Source: Diphasiastrum complanatum (lineage: Eukaryota > Streptophyta > Lycopodiopsida > Lycopodiales > Lycopodiaceae). Taken from it: a stretch of 64,000 nt of DNA. A program made the position numbers and the translations under genes. The notes under the pieces were generated by a model, which had not been told where the DNA came from, made no database searches, and was given only the letters and a program-made list of their open reading frames with translations. Positions 46,424 to 58,794 of this stretch are shown one piece after another; the first letter of the stretch is position 1; every line of letters begins with the position of its first letter. The stretch lies in the NCBI GenBank assembly GCA_029204225.1, contig CM055095.1, forward strand, positions 45,805,446 to 45,869,445, in the 5' to 3' direction.

Positions 46424-49400
46424 ATGGCTGCTCGTCCCATTTGGGATGAGGTGGACGTGATGCCCGACAAAAAGTGGCGTTGCCCTTTTTGTCGAAAGCA
46501 GTTCACAGGGAACGCCTCTCGGGTTCGAGCACATCTGGGGGGGTTGCGAGTCCGACCCACGGGGGGACGCTACGGGATCGGCGTTTGTATGGTCATCCCC
46601 GCTGCGGAGAGGGCTCGCATTATCGAGACATATTCTGAGCCAGCTGCTGAGCCCGACAAGCCGTCCACAGATGCCGCGGACTCTATTTCCACTGGTGCAC
46701 CCACTGCCACCGCCCCTGCCACTAGTACACCCAACGCCTCTGCCCCCACCGTCGCATCTGCACCCGCCACCGCCGCTGCATCTGCACCCACCACCGCCTC
46801 TGCCTCCACCTCCACCACAGCCACCCGTACCCCCTCCACCAGTACTCCCCATGGATCCACAGCCTCCACTGCTGCACCTACGCCACTGCCATCACCGTCA
46901 GATCTGCACGGCCCGTCCACATCCTCCGCTTCCGCACCACCTCCAGATCCGCATCGTCCATCCACATCCTCCCAGCCATCCACATCCCGAGGCACCAGAC
47001 AGATGTCCATGCCGGGATCTTTCAAAGAGAGGCAGCACAAAGAGGCCACCAGGACCATAGCACAGATGTTCTATAACCTGAACCTCCCCTTTATCATGGC
47101 ATCATCCCGCATCTTGCGAGAGGCTATCTCGAAAGTTGCAGTCTGCGGGTCCGGCTACAGACCACCCACAGCCGACGCACTACGCGGCCCTTTGCTCCAG
47201 GACCGGGTTGCATCACTCAGAGAGAGACTGACCGCACTGCATGAGGCTTGCGACAGATACGACTGTTCCATCATGGCTGATGGGTGGACTGATCGTCGCA
47301 GACGTCCACTCATCAACGTGATTGTTTCTAGTTGTTACGGTTCCATGTTCTTGCGCAGCATCGACGCCTCCGAGGCAGGGAGAGTGCATTCGGCCAAGTA
47401 CATTTACGGCATCATTCGCGCAGCGATAGAGGAGGTCGGGCCACAGTCCGTTGTCCAGGTATAATCTTCTTTCATTTGGTCATTTACTGCTTAATGTGGA
47501 TAGAATAGTTTTGCGTAGTTTTCGATTGATTGCAATGTGTTTCCAAGCTATGAACTGATCGTGTGAACGTATCACGAAAGGTTGTGACGGACAATGCGTC
47601 CAACTGCCGCGGTACGGGGGAGCTTCTTATGGCAGACTACCCCTCCATTGTCTGGACTCCATGTGCCGCACACTCACTGGACCTCCTCCTGCATTCCATC
47701 GGGCGCCTGCCTTGGGTCAGTGAGATTCTCACAAGGGCACTTGCGGTTGTGGACTTCGTCACACGCAAGCGTCGCATGACAGCCCTTTTCCGCACATTCA
47801 GCAGGTAAGCTGCTACTTATTTTTTGGCTCGTTCAAGATGCTTCTTTATTTTTTGCTCGTTTCATGTGCGCCTCTCATTCCGTTTGTCAATGCAGGCTCA
47901 ACTTGAAGAAGCCCGCTCACACCCGCTTCGCCTACCAGTTCATCATGCTTGAGCGGCTACACAAGCTCAAGGGTGAATTGCGGCGAATGGCCACTTCTGC
48001 AGAGTTCACCGCCATGGACCATGGACCTGTCCACGACCCCAGAGGGCTTGGCCTTCCACGACATCTTATTCATGGAGCCTTTCTGGGTGGATATGCAGCA
48101 GCTGATGGACGTCATGCGCCCCATCTACTCTGTTCTGAGGCTCGTTGATCGCAAGGGGTGCACGATGGGCCTCATTTACGAGTTCATGGACCGCATAGGC
48201 GAGTCTCTCCAGCGTTCTGAGCTGGACCCTGCCAGGTATAACTTTTTTCCGTCTCACCATCCTTACTTCCATTTCGCAATCTGTTTCGTCTTGCTGCCGC
48301 AACACGATGGTATGTAACTGTTGCCTCCACGTGGTTTGGTCCACAGGTTGGAGCCTATCAGGCACTTGTGGCAGCGACGCTGGGATAAGTTTCACCGGCC
48401 CATTCACAGTGTGGCCCACATACTGCATCCGTTGTTTCAGAGCGAGAGGCAATAAGACGATGCAGAGCTGCGTGCGGACTGGTTCGCATACATCTGCCTC
48501 CTCAGTAGCGACACTGGTATCCGCAGCAGGCTCGAGGTGCAGAGGCTCAGTTACAGGTAAACTCTTGATCTATCGTACGCTATCGTTCGTTCAATTTCCC
48601 TGCTCGGGCTCAAGTGTACTCAAGCATATCGTTGCTCAACTGCACGCACTCTCTGGGGCTGTTCGGCGAGGACCTTGCACGTGTTCGAGAGAACAGGCCC
48701 TTGCCTGTATCATGGTGGGAGAGCTACAGCGCTGGCCAGCCAGACCTGAGGACGCTCACGCTCCGAGTCCTTTCACAGGTATGTTGTCTAATCTCATTCA
48801 TCCAACCAGTTTTCGCATTTTCTCTACAAGGTCGGTACTCACTCAAGTTGTTGCCAATTAATGCAGGACTGTTTTACTTGCGTGTGCGAGCGGAACTGGT
48901 CAGCGTTCAGCCTTGTTCACACGAACAGGTGGAACCGTCTGATGACGGAGCGATGCAATGACCTGGTGTACTGCAACACCAACACCAGGGTGGTTCGACG
49001 CATCACGAAGAGCATGAGGGCAAGAGGCGCACGCGCCCTACTACTGCAGGTATATTTCGTTGCTCTGTCGTTTTGCTTTCGTATTGGTTAAAGACATTCA
49101 GTTTAATGCCCTCACGGTTGCTTCGGCTATTCTCACGAATGAGCCAGAGCCAGAGGTTGATCCAAATGATGCCGCTCGGCGTGCTCTACGGGGTGATCCC
49201 GAGGATGATGCTGATGCCGATGAGACCACCCCCCCTCCCTGCTGACGTTCCATTGCCCTCCTCTGATGATGAGCCCACATATGATTCAGACGAGACGGTC
49301 GACCTTGCAGGGGATGGTCCACGTGCCCCACCCAGTACTCCCGCATCACGCCCCCTTTCCGATGATGCCTGGTCAGAGTTTGCGAGGGAGACAGAGGCTG

Positions 49401-50085
49401 CTGTTAGAAGTAATAAATGATAATGATAGTTTCTCATAGGTTACTTTGACCCAAAAGGTCGAGACTTGTGTAACCATGGGTTAGGTTTATTATTTAGACT
49501 ATGTTAAGGGACCCTATCTTGACTTTTGGGGGTGCCCTATAATTAGTAGTGGGTCTTGGAAGGTTCTAGAACTTAGAGTTTGGAAGAGTCTAGGCCCTTG
49601 GAAGGCCTATTTACATGTACTCTTTGTTCATTTGTAATTCATTCCCTTTCAAGCATTGCTACTACTTTCTCTCTCCTTGAGGGCACCTAACCCTCTCCCT
49701 CTTCTTCTTCTTCCTCTTTTTCTTCTTCTTGTATATGGAGATTGAATATTAGAAGGATCTTGGCACTTTGATTTCCTACAGCTGCTGCCCAGAGACAGAT
49801 AGCGCAGAGACAACTCAGAGCATCACAGGCAGGCAGTTCTTCCCAGAGACCCCCCCGTGGCAGAGCGAGACCCCCAAGGCAGGAGTGTACCATAGAGGGT
49901 TCCTTCCGGCAGACCCAGAGGCAGGCCAGCCAAGAGGGGACGCACTAATGATTTTTCTAGTCGTCTCTTGGCAGGCATTGGCCCAGACTTAGAGGAGTCC
50001 CAGATGCCTCCAAACTCCCAGCCAGACTTTGTATTTGACACCCCTGCAGATGCATATGGCACGCAGAGGGATGATGGCACAGACC
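46424..50085 (+). pseudogene. hAT transposase (BED finger, DUF659, dimerisation domain), broken
   Basis: ATG 46424 begins MAARPIWDEVDV and a BED-type finger (CPFCRKQF...RVRAHLGG), then a long Ala/Ser/Thr/Pro region. DUF659 follows (IMADGWTDRRRRPL, then VVTDNASNC, TPCAAHSLDLLL). Inferred exons are 46424-47459, 47581-47804, 47896-48235, 48347-48556, about 48612-48780, 48867-49049 and an acidic last exon. All junctions considered are GT/AG and restore the hAT frame. Breaks are a 7-bp tandem duplication ATGGACC (48014-48027) that shifts the frame, an in-frame TAA at 48453-48455 and a 379-bp solo LTR at 49402. An AT-hook-like RGRP motif lies near the end. The protein would bind terminal repeats and cut and paste the element; I could not identify its terminal inverted repeats. 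Confidence 0.87.
49397..49785. mobile_element. solo LTR (379 bp) with GCTGC target duplication
   Basis: The insert 49402-49780 begins TGTTAGAAG and ends TTCCTACA. It is flanked by GCTGC at 49397-49401 and 49781-49785. The inverted hAT copy at 45520-45560 shows the uninterrupted sequence GAGGCTGCTGCCCAGAG with a single GCTGC, a natural empty site. The insert carries a pyrimidine-rich TTCTTCTTC run near its end and no coding region. Confidence 0.92.
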
Positions 50086-50215
50086 TCTGGCACCCCCTTT
50101 CAAATGATGGCTGGTCAGAGGTCCACACTTGGACTGGTGTACGAGCTCATGGACCGGATTGGACAGTTCCTGCAGCTGCCCATCTTGCAGCAGAGAGGTA
50201 AGCAGTATATTTTCC
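50086..50215 (+). pseudogene. rearranged hAT exon fragments
   Basis: Two short hAT pieces are joined: the CCCCTTTCAAATGATGGCTGGTCAGAG block (duplicate of 49350-49380) and an exon end with YELMDRIGQFLQ, matching YEFMDRIGESLQ of the main copy (48178-48215), followed by a GTAAGC donor-like site. It points to an internal rearrangement or a third partial copy. Confidence 0.7.
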
Positions 50216-50224
50216 ATTTGTAGT

Positions 50225-50420
50225 GCTTTCACATGGGTTTCAGCAAAACTTCACAAGAAGCTAGATTCTACTAGTTCTAAGTCTATCTTTGTTGGATACT
50301 CTTCCAATCATAAGGCTTATAGGATTTACAATCTAGTGACTAAGAAGATTACAATAAGTAGAGATGTTATCTTTCTCGAAGATCAATTTGTCGATCTCAA
50401 GGAAAGGAGAAAGTTATAGA
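50225..50420 (+). pseudogene. copia integrase C-terminal fragment
   Basis: KLHKKLDSTSSKSIFVGYSSNHKAYRIYNLVTKKITISRDVIF matches, over its length, the copia block following the integrase core (compare DAKSVKCVFLGYSEGQKAY...LSRDVIFDE in the full element). It stops near 50420. Confidence 0.85.
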
Positions 50421-50799
50421 TGTCGAATCCATACCTGATATCGCATCGTTCAAATCTCAACTTTACTTTGATCAATGATTCATAAGCAGACGACTCGACA
50501 CAGTCACAGTAGCAAAAGCTGGATACGCCAGTTTCTCTAGACAAATGTATTGACAATGCCATGGCCACTTGTTAGATGATGTTGGTAGCTAGATGATGTT
50601 GGTGTGCGCTCTCACTCCTACAACCATTAAGATATTGCCAGTTGTCCATAGCTCAAGAGCTACATCCGATCAACTTAGGTTTGGTTGGGTTGGTTTGTTC
50701 CACCATCTATTCCTTATTGTCCTCGTGTGTTCAATCTCCTAGTTAAGGTTCATGGTTGGTCTTTACAACTACCAAGAAGATTTTATGGATCAAGTGGTT

Positions 50800-50935
50800 G
50801 CTTATGGAGCTACATATACTCAGATCTAATTATGTGATCGTAATAAGTGTGACAACCTCTGATCTCAAAGTCTTGCTATTACCAGTTTTTCATGCTAGAT
50901 GCAAGCATATTGAGAGCACTTCCATTTTTGTGACT
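50800..50935 (+). pseudogene. possible copia RNase H remnant
   Basis: PVFHARCKHIE at about 50885-50917 resembles the NPVYHARTKHIE block of copia RNase H. Preceding CDN-like sequence is out of frame. It is very short and eroded, and may belong with the integrase fragment upstream. Confidence 0.5.
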
Positions 50936-53550
50936 CTGAGATTTTGCCAAATACTAGCATAGAACGTGCTGGAACTCATGCGATTCGCTAAAGGAAAAAC
51001 AAAACAAAAGAATGCATTTGAAAATGATGACTAAAAGACTCACTTTAAGACATGCTATGTCCCATATTTACTACTTTTCAAAAAGATGAATACGTAAACC
51101 ATAGATATCGATGCTATGGCTTGGATAGTATTCGACATAACAAAGGAGATGTGCATTCTTCAACCTTATGGGCCCACCTATAAAGTCTTAGACAATCAAC
51201 TCCATCATGCATATTGCATAGCACGAACCAAATGCTACCATAACCCTAATCGCTTCGTTAGTGCCCAAGAATAGGCATAACTCAAGAGTTAACATGACAA
51301 TCTACAAAAAGATTTAGTGCACTTTATGTTCAACTTTTCTCCTAAATTAGATCCTTACCCCGAATTTTGCATCAGTGCCAAATCGAAATATTGCATTTTT
51401 ATTTTTCGGCGGCCTTCATTTACCACTACTGCCCACAATGTAATGGTAAAACTTGACACCAAAAGAAGACATAGAGCTGAACACCCGCTGATGTCATCTG
51501 CAAAATCAGAATCTTGCATGTTACTGTAACAGGATCTCAATGTCTAAACGAGCAGTATTGACTGAAAATAACCAAAAAAAGGGTGCGATAATACCGAACA
51601 TTAATTTTAGCTCCAGTGTCCAATAACCATAATTAGAACTATATGGACTAGTTTGATGCTCGAAAACTTCAAAAGGCCTAAAATTCCCAATACTACAAAA
51701 TCATACAAGTTATACTCCTCGCTATTTGTTGCAAAGAATTCGCATAACCCGTCAATATGCTCAGGCATACAATCAAAGATGATCCTTCCCCTGTCATACA
51801 ACCAAGCATCAATAGGCACCTTGTGACGATTATAGTGATTTACCCAATTGGGATTTACTCACATCATCAATTTATTCATGCAATAAACCTTAACTATACA
51901 GCTTCATTACACTATATAGAAACAAGATGTCTGAGTCAGAGCTAGAGCATTGATTGTGGCTCTGTTATTGTATATTTAACAGTTTGATATCATGTTCCAT
52001 GTTTGGCAGCCAGATGGCCGATCATTGTATTCAGACCATTTTATATATGCATCCGGTTTTCGACACATTTGATTTGTTGCACCTTATGTATATGTCGATG
52101 TCTAATTGTCAATTTTATCACAAATTGTATGTGCGTGGGTGAATCATATTTACAATTAGTTTCATTAGTCATACAGAAAACAATAGATCTTCTCTCCAAC
52201 ACTATATACCAGTTAAACATTTGAATACAAATTAGAACATTCAACATTGGGGCCAAATCAAAGAATCATTAATGTCGCAATCAAGGAATCATTCAAAATA
52301 TCGAAACCCTAACCCAAACAAGACACTGTGTAAAAACATGACAATATATAATGTCAGGAAGACACTTGAATCCAATGGTTTGCAACACCTAAAGATGGTC
52401 AGTCTTTGAAGCTAACAGAGATGACAAGTCTTACCAAATCCTGCAGTTGTGATTTTTTCAGAGATCCAATGCAAAGTCATGGCTCCAAAAGTAAGCAGAC
52501 TTGTTGTTATTGTCATATGCCGAAATCTGAGCAAGCAAACAACAAAACTTGCTCAAAAACTATACAATATATCTTCTGCTATGATAGCCAACATCCATCC
52601 TGTTAATAAACAGTGGCTGGGAATGTGATGATATTAGTACAAAAAAAGTATCATCAATAATTATGTGTCAGGGCCAAAAAGACACGGAAGAGACTCTAGG
52701 AACGAAAAGGATGATCCCTGAGTTTCTCCATTTTTGGAAAAAAGAACTATTAGTAAAAGATCAATTGTTTGCACATCTTACAGTCAAAAAAAGCACATAA
52801 TACCTCCATTGGATTATTCTACGGTAAGCCCGAAGCATCTTTGAAAGACAAGGATCTTACGTATTTCCTGCAGCACAAACTGCATAGGGGAGAGAGTAAT
52901 ATGCGATTGCGAGAGACTCTAGTATGGCAAATAGCAAAGTGAGTCGAAACCTGCAAGAGATGCACATACATTACAATGTTATTGCATAATATGAAGTCTC
53001 GGACCCAAATAAAAAGTCAACTATATGAGAAACAAACACTCAACGATTTTAGTTGCAAGAAACATTCTTAAGAAAGTTATATCACAGCTCTAACTCTAGG
53101 TGCACAACTCCCAAGAGTACTCAAAATACTCCCAGGATTGTTGATGATATCTTTTACGCTCTGAGTATTTGATATCACCTGTGTAAAGGATTATACATGG
53201 TGAGGATGAGTTTTGTGCAGCAATACAAATGAATGTATGAACTGCAAGTATGAGATGCAAAATTAGGGATGTTCAGAGGCAGTTGTTTGCACTCTGCACC
53301 TGGGAGAAAGAATATCGACCCATTGAATTAAATGTTGTCTTGTTTGTGAGTAATGACAAAGCCATGGTCGGTAGCATGAAGACCGATTTCTCTCACAAGT
53401 CCATGGTTGAAGGGACTTGCTGACAAGATTCAGTTAATTAAAACCCAAGTGAAGAAGCATGCACCATACATGCCATTCAGAAATAGAGCATTGATACCAA
53501 TTCTTGGGGCAGAATACATTCCTTAAAAGAGGTCGGAAGGCATTGTGATG
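50936..53550. other. AT-rich region, no gene recognised
   Basis: About 2.6 kb with only short ORFs that lack family signatures, and no repeats of note that I can see. Confidence 0.5.
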
Positions 53551-53760
53551 GAAGAGGAGTTGCCCTTTGGAAAAAGACATCAGAAGAGGCATTCAGTGGC
53601 ATCAAGCCAAAGGTGGGAGCTTTGCTTTTGTTTGGTTGTACAGCGTAAGCCCATATCCTCAAGGATGATAGGAAGAAATTGCAAAGTCATATAAGTGTAC
53701 CTTTATGGGATACGATACAGTGAACAGGAGAAGGCCTATTTTTAAGATCTCCTCTATGAT
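53551..53760 (+). pseudogene. copia integrase C-terminal remnant
   Basis: Interrupted reading TSEEAFSGIKPKVGAL, LFGCTA, AHILKDDRKKL and TFMGYDTV follows the copia pattern (TPEEAYSGNKPKVGSLRVFGCTAYAHIPKD). It has stops and frameshifts and ends at the LTR-like border at 53761. Confidence 0.75.
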
Positions 53761-54299
53761 TGATAGTTTTCAACAAAGGCTTGGAATCATCTTCTTGATT
53801 ACCACCAAACCATAGTCAGTAAAGATAGTAGCTCCCCTGAGCAGCGACAAGAATAATGGAGTTCTCCTTCGCCTAGCTTTTCCAAATCCACCTCCTACTA
53901 GTGTCCCATACCACCAGCATGAGAGGGAAGAAGAGAGAGCTTTCCTCTCCAGACTAGCCAAGAGCATAATGAATCCTCTCCACACCCTCCTAGCCTTATT
54001 ATAGATAGGAGAGGAGGAGTCTTCCTCATGCATGTGCACCTGCATGTGCTAGAATGAGAGGGACTGCATGCATTTGGGTGCATGGGACCCTGGATCTTGC
54101 AAATGTTAAAATATCACCTTAGGCCCCTTAACCTTGACACCCTCAAGGTTATTAATTATTAATCATCTTGGGCCCAACTTGTGGCTTGTAATTCCAAGTC
54201 CAACTTCATGGGTAGTAGACCTAGTTAAGTCTAACTTATGTCAGGTTCCCTAGCCAATACGCCCTAGGTAATTAGCCATAGCACTTTAGGTTCCTAACA
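53761..54299 (-). repeat. probable chromovirus 3' LTR (539 bp)
   Basis: Read on the minus strand it starts TGTTAGGAACC directly after a polypurine tract (AAGGGGGAAAGAA) and ends AAAACTATCA, where the copia remnant is cut. A TATA-like CTATAATAAGG lies near 54000. The partner LTR is not in the window, so this rests on position and ends. Confidence 0.55.
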
Positions 54300-54337
54300 T
54301 TCTTTCCCCCTTACTTTCATTTTTTCCTAAGAAAAAA

Positions 54338-55151
54338 TTAGGAAATTTCCTTCAAGGACTCAGCTTCCCAGGTATCATCTTCATCAAATTTCCCTTTCCA
54401 TCTAATCAAATATTCCAGAACTTCCATATTACGAAGTTTCTTATATCAAACATCAACAATAAACTAGTGGAATAAACTCAAAAAGGGATCTAACTTGGTC
54501 TATATCATCTGAAGAATAAGGATTTCTCTACAACCCAAATAAGATTTGAGTAGACTAACACGGAACACAAGAGGTACTCCAATGTTAGAAGGTAAATCCA
54601 GATTCCAACTTATATGCAACCCTATTAATCTTTTGGATTATTTTAAAGGGTCCACAATACCTGGAAGCTAACACGGTTTTTCTTCTTCAATCCTCAAGAT
54701 TCCTTCAAAATCTTAAGGTAAACAAAATCTCCTACTTCAAACTCTCTGACTAATCGACCACGATTAGCATAAAATTGTGCCCTATCTTGAGCACTTCTAA
54801 TGCTATCCTTAGCTATTTGCAACATCTCTTGCATATCAACCCAGAAATCAGAGGCAGCCTGGACTCTAATCCCTTTGAGTCCTACTGAAATAGGTGATTT
54901 CGGTTGAAAAGCATACATCAACATAAAGGGGCAAAAGCCAGTGGCTGAATGTTTGCACTATTATACGCAAACTCCACCAAAGGCAAATACTTCTCCCATT
55001 CAGACTGTCGACAGGAAACATATGCACGTACCATATCTTCCATAGTCTGGTTAGTTCTCTCAGTTTGACCATCAGATTCTAGATGGTTTGAGGAACTCAT
55101 ACGTAAAGTTATCTCTAATCGTGGAAACACTGCTTGCCAGAAGTGCCCCAT
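54338..55151 (-). pseudogene. gypsy chromovirus integrase and chromodomain fragment
   Basis: From 55151 the minus strand encodes the integrase core end (GHFWQAVFPRLEITL, SDGQTERTNQTMEDMV, EKYLPLVEFAYN). Then come FQPKSPISVGLKGIRVQA, FYANRGRLVREFEVGDFVYL and the GPFKIIQKINRVAYKLE block. It ends with a chromodomain (EYLIRWKGKFDEDDTWE) and TAA at 54338-54340. Frameshifts occur near 54700 and 54925. Upstream pol is missing. The polypurine tract and LTR follow in the expected order. It is closely related to the fragment at 899-1795. Confidence 0.88.
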
Positions 55152-55327
55152 AAACTTAAGGTCTCTTATGGCAGCACCAAAAATTTAACAATTTTCAGAT
55201 TTAAGAATCCTGAAATTAATCATCACAAGATCAGCAAAATAAATTTGTTTGGGATCATAACTATCCCAGCTGTCTTCATGCTGTCCAGATCAAAATTAAT
55301 GGCTCTTGTGCATTGTAAATTTGTAAT
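55152..55327. other. short unassigned spacer
   Basis: AT-rich, no feature recognised. Confidence 0.4.
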
Positions 55328-55685
55328 TTGTGCATGTGTGAGTGTGTGAGAGTGTGTGAGTGTGTGTGTGTGTGAGTGTGTGGGAGAGTGTGTGTGTAAC
55401 ATGTGTGAGATTGTGTGTGAGAGAGTGCGTGTGTGTGTGTGGGAGAGAGAGTGTGTGACATGTGTGAGATTGTGTGAGAGAGAGTGTGTGTGAGATTGTG
55501 TGTGTGTGTGTGTGCGTGATTGTGTGTGAGTGTGTGTGGGAGTGATTGTGTGTGTGAGTGTGAGAGAGGGTGTGTGTGAGATTGTGTGTGTGAGTGTGTG
55601 TGAGAGTGATTGTGTGTGTGTGTGTGTGACATGTATGTGTGAGAGAGTGTGTGTGAGTCTTGAGAGTGTGATTGTGTGTGTGTAC
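55328..55685. repeat. GT/GA-rich low-complexity tract
   Basis: Irregular TGTGTGAG and TGAGAGTG units over about 350 bases. The His-Thr/Ser-rich ORF on the minus strand is a product of the repeat. Confidence 0.95.
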
Positions 55686-55789
55686 CTGGTGCCATGCCGA
55701 GGACGAGAGATCCCTTATTAGACCATGTCACCATTGATGCTTCTTACGGTAGAAGAGGTGACTTGTAGATACGGCCACATCGATTGTGG

Positions 55790-55985
55790 TTTGTGCTTAC
55801 CATTTGATGCTTTGGACTCCCTACAGCACCCCTGCATGGAGCGACATAATGAGAGCCGTATCCAACATTGGTTTTGAGTGGAGGGGCCAAGCATGGAGCA
55901 GCTCAGGACGAGAGAGCTTGTTGCAGAGCGAGACACTGTCAAGAGGGACTTGGACCCCATCAAGAGATCATGGGTCCAGTATGTA
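55790..55985 (+). pseudogene. hAT (DUF659 type) transposase remnant
   Basis: TPAWSDIMRAVSNIGFEWRG, then one frame over PSMEQLRTRELVAERD and LDPIKRSWVQ. This is the usual start of DUF659 in plant hAT proteins (P-S-x-x-x-LR-T...L-x-x-I-x-x-SW). A one-base frameshift separates the two parts. It differs from the hAT at 46424. Confidence 0.65.
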
Positions 55986-56239
55986 CTGTATACTTATTAC
56001 TTATGCTTCGTGAATTGCAAGCACTGCCATCAGTGCTGAGAGGTATATACTAAACGATTTTGACTTGTCACTGAAATTTAATCCTTGTAGTTGTGCAATG
56101 TGTAGTAAGTTGACTTGTACTATGTAGTATGTACTATGTATGCTCAATCATCAATGTGGAGTTGATGCTGGCAAGTGCTCATTGAAATTTTGAATTTCTG
56201 AAATCATAAATGTGAAATGTCATTGACACATTGCCTATG

Positions 56240-56990
56240 TTAAATGTACAGGCTGAAAGAGATGTGAGATCAATGGCAATCAAGATCGGATTGGTTCCAT
56301 CATCCTCTACATGCAGTGGCCCATATCCTTCGCCCGTTGGGGAGGAGTCCAGCCCAATATCGAGATAGGGAGCCTTAGGAATGGATGGAACAACTACATT
56401 CAAGTAGTCTATCCTAATCCTGCTGACCAGGATGCATTGATGGATGACTTGGTGGTGTTTAGACGTGAGACTCTTGAGTTCGGCTCTCCATCAGCACGAT
56501 TGAGACCAGGTAAACTATAAATAGTGACTTCTAAATTGCAATAGTCTACCTTAACCTATTGAAACTCATTTAAAGTTGAGTCCTCAATACTCATGAGTTA
56601 GTTATTGACTCTTGACTCAGACTCTACTTGTCAAATTTCTAAATTCTTACCACTAGGCATGTTGTGGCCAGTCTCATGGGCGAATCAGGTAAATTGTGGT
56701 TTCAATTTTAAACTTTTGATTATTCAATATTGCTAGTAGCTACTAGCAACTTAGTTAGGACTTAGAACTTACTAGTAACTCCACCAATGGTAAACCTGTA
56801 ACTTCTAAGTTTTGAAATGATGAATCTGACTTACAAGTATGTACTATCTACTATCTAACCTTTTGAAACTTTGATTTAATTGAAATTTGATGCAGATCAA
56901 TCCCGACGAGATTGATGTGACAAAAGTTCCAGATTTGCCACCGAGGGACCAGGCGGAGGAGGACGTGTATGCATTGTTGGATCAATAATA
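56240..56990 (+). pseudogene. possible spliced hAT-like 3' gene fragment
   Basis: An open stretch IGSIILYMQWPISFARWGG continues to DLVVFRRETLEFGSPSARLRP and a GTAAAC donor near 56511. It could join MLWPVSWANQ (56658-56691, followed by GTAAAT) and then INPDEIDVTKVPDLPPRDQ ending at TAA near 56986. The L-x-x-FRRE...FGS...A pattern resembles the hAT region before the dimerisation domain. The block lies 250 bases after the DUF659 remnant, so both may be one decayed element. Splicing is inferred from sites only. Confidence 0.4.
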
Positions 56991-58790
56991 ATTCATACTC
57001 ATATGCAACATATTATAGCCAAAAATTAAACCATGGAAAAAAAATTGGTTACGGAAAAACATGGTGCTAATTTTTAGCTAACGCTTGACTAATCGATTGT
57101 TATTTCTGAAAATAACATTTTTGGTGAAAAACTTCAGCTTGTACTTTGTAACATATAGAAAATTCCATTTTCAATCGTGTCAGGAGCTCAAAGTTCATAG
57201 CAAAGGTCCCAACTTGCTATAGCTCTCATGTTAAAATTTATGGGAACAAGCAATTGCTTGTGACGTATAGAACAATAAAAAGTGCCACCTAATAGGAAAA
57301 ATATAGCGCATACGTATATTTCTTGATCTTTGCATGTCCATCGAATCCCTTTGTTCGTAGTTTGACAAGTGAAGGAATCAAGTGACAAGCAAGCTGCAAG
57401 ACAAATTTCAATAATCAAACATTTAGACAATTCATGGAATCGAAAAAAGGGGATTCAAGAATATTGAAGATCTAGTTGTTTTGGCCTTCTATATTATTTT
57501 CTCAAAGCAACAAGTACCACATTTTCATTACAAATTACCTGCATGCCCATGGATGCCAAGAGATATGGACTTATGCCAAGTTGAAAAATTGATAGCTTCA
57601 TCTCTGAACCTAAATCACCAAGTTCCTCTGAAAGGCCCAAAGGAAAACATAGAAACAATTTTGTTAAGAAATATTCAAGCTAATGCTAGATTAAGTGGAG
57701 ACATCTAACCTCTCGCTACGTTTAGTAATGTCAAAAAATAGACGAGCACAATGTTGCAATTCATTTAGAGTCTTCAAATACATTCAATGGAATTTATTGT
57801 TGTTGACCAAAACCAGTAAATGTTACACAATTCACCATCTAGTGACAAAATAGATTTATGTATAAACATAAGAATAAAAAACGAGACTATGGGGTCCTTT
57901 TGTCTCAATTTATCCCACGTGGTTCCAATTATTTTCTTATTAGCATTTATAGTCGTCACTTAGCCATTGGGCCCTAGAGTACCTTGTTTACATTTTGGTC
58001 TTTAAATCACCAACCCCAACTCCAGTAGCTATAATTACCCTTGATGTCTTACATGAGTCAAATAAGTGATTCTTAGGTCTAGTTAGCTGATTGATTGAGA
58101 GCTTGGGTTTAGTCATGGTTAGACAATGGTTGATTGCATTTCCTTTCAACATTATCATACTAGTACTCATTAGATTAGTCGTTTTCATTTCTTCCGGTTC
58201 AATTACAATACTTTCCAACATTCTTGCATTGTCCTTTGATACTTGTGCTCTTTAGCATGCAAATTGGTATTAGAGGATGTATCCGGGTAGGGAGAAAGTG
58301 GCCAACACTTTCCACAAGAATCAAGTCATCTACTATTCTTCGAAGTTCGTTTTATCGTTCAAAAGCATTCATAGCTATCATTTTTGAACAACCCCCATTT
58401 TAGTTTCATCATTTTAAAGATTTGGCAAGAAAACCCTAAATTTTGATTTTTGGCTCTAGTTTTATCTATAGTAGTCAACTTCTCTTTTTGATTGGATCCT
58501 TAGAATCCTCTCTATCGGGCACCTTGAAATATGAATATGGCATACAACTCCTTTTAATGAGCTGAATAAATTTTTTGAGCAAGGTTGATCTTCTTGCTCT
58601 CAAAGGCCACTAGCCTAACAAAATTGTGTCCCTTGAATCATCTATAGGGCAATAGGTTCAACATTTTTTTATGTGACAAAATCAGCCACAACTTGGTTCA
58701 ATGCATCGAAACTTCATTGTTGGGCATTTGTCCCCATTCTTTCTAGTTATTCTTTTGTAGCATATCAATCAATGGTGCAACTAGTGTGAA
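56991..58790. other. AT-rich region, no gene recognised
   Basis: Only short ORFs without family signatures. A weak primer-site-like TGGTATTAGAGG at about 58265 hints at a decayed LTR element. Confidence 0.4.
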
Positions 58791-58794
58791 TAAC

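Noticed and set aside
50936-53550. Several 60-70 codon ORFs
   Set aside because: Short, no domain, no codon or homology signal; not reported as genes.
55276-55734. His-Thr-rich protein
   Set aside because: It is a by-product of the GT/GA low-complexity repeat, with no independent support.
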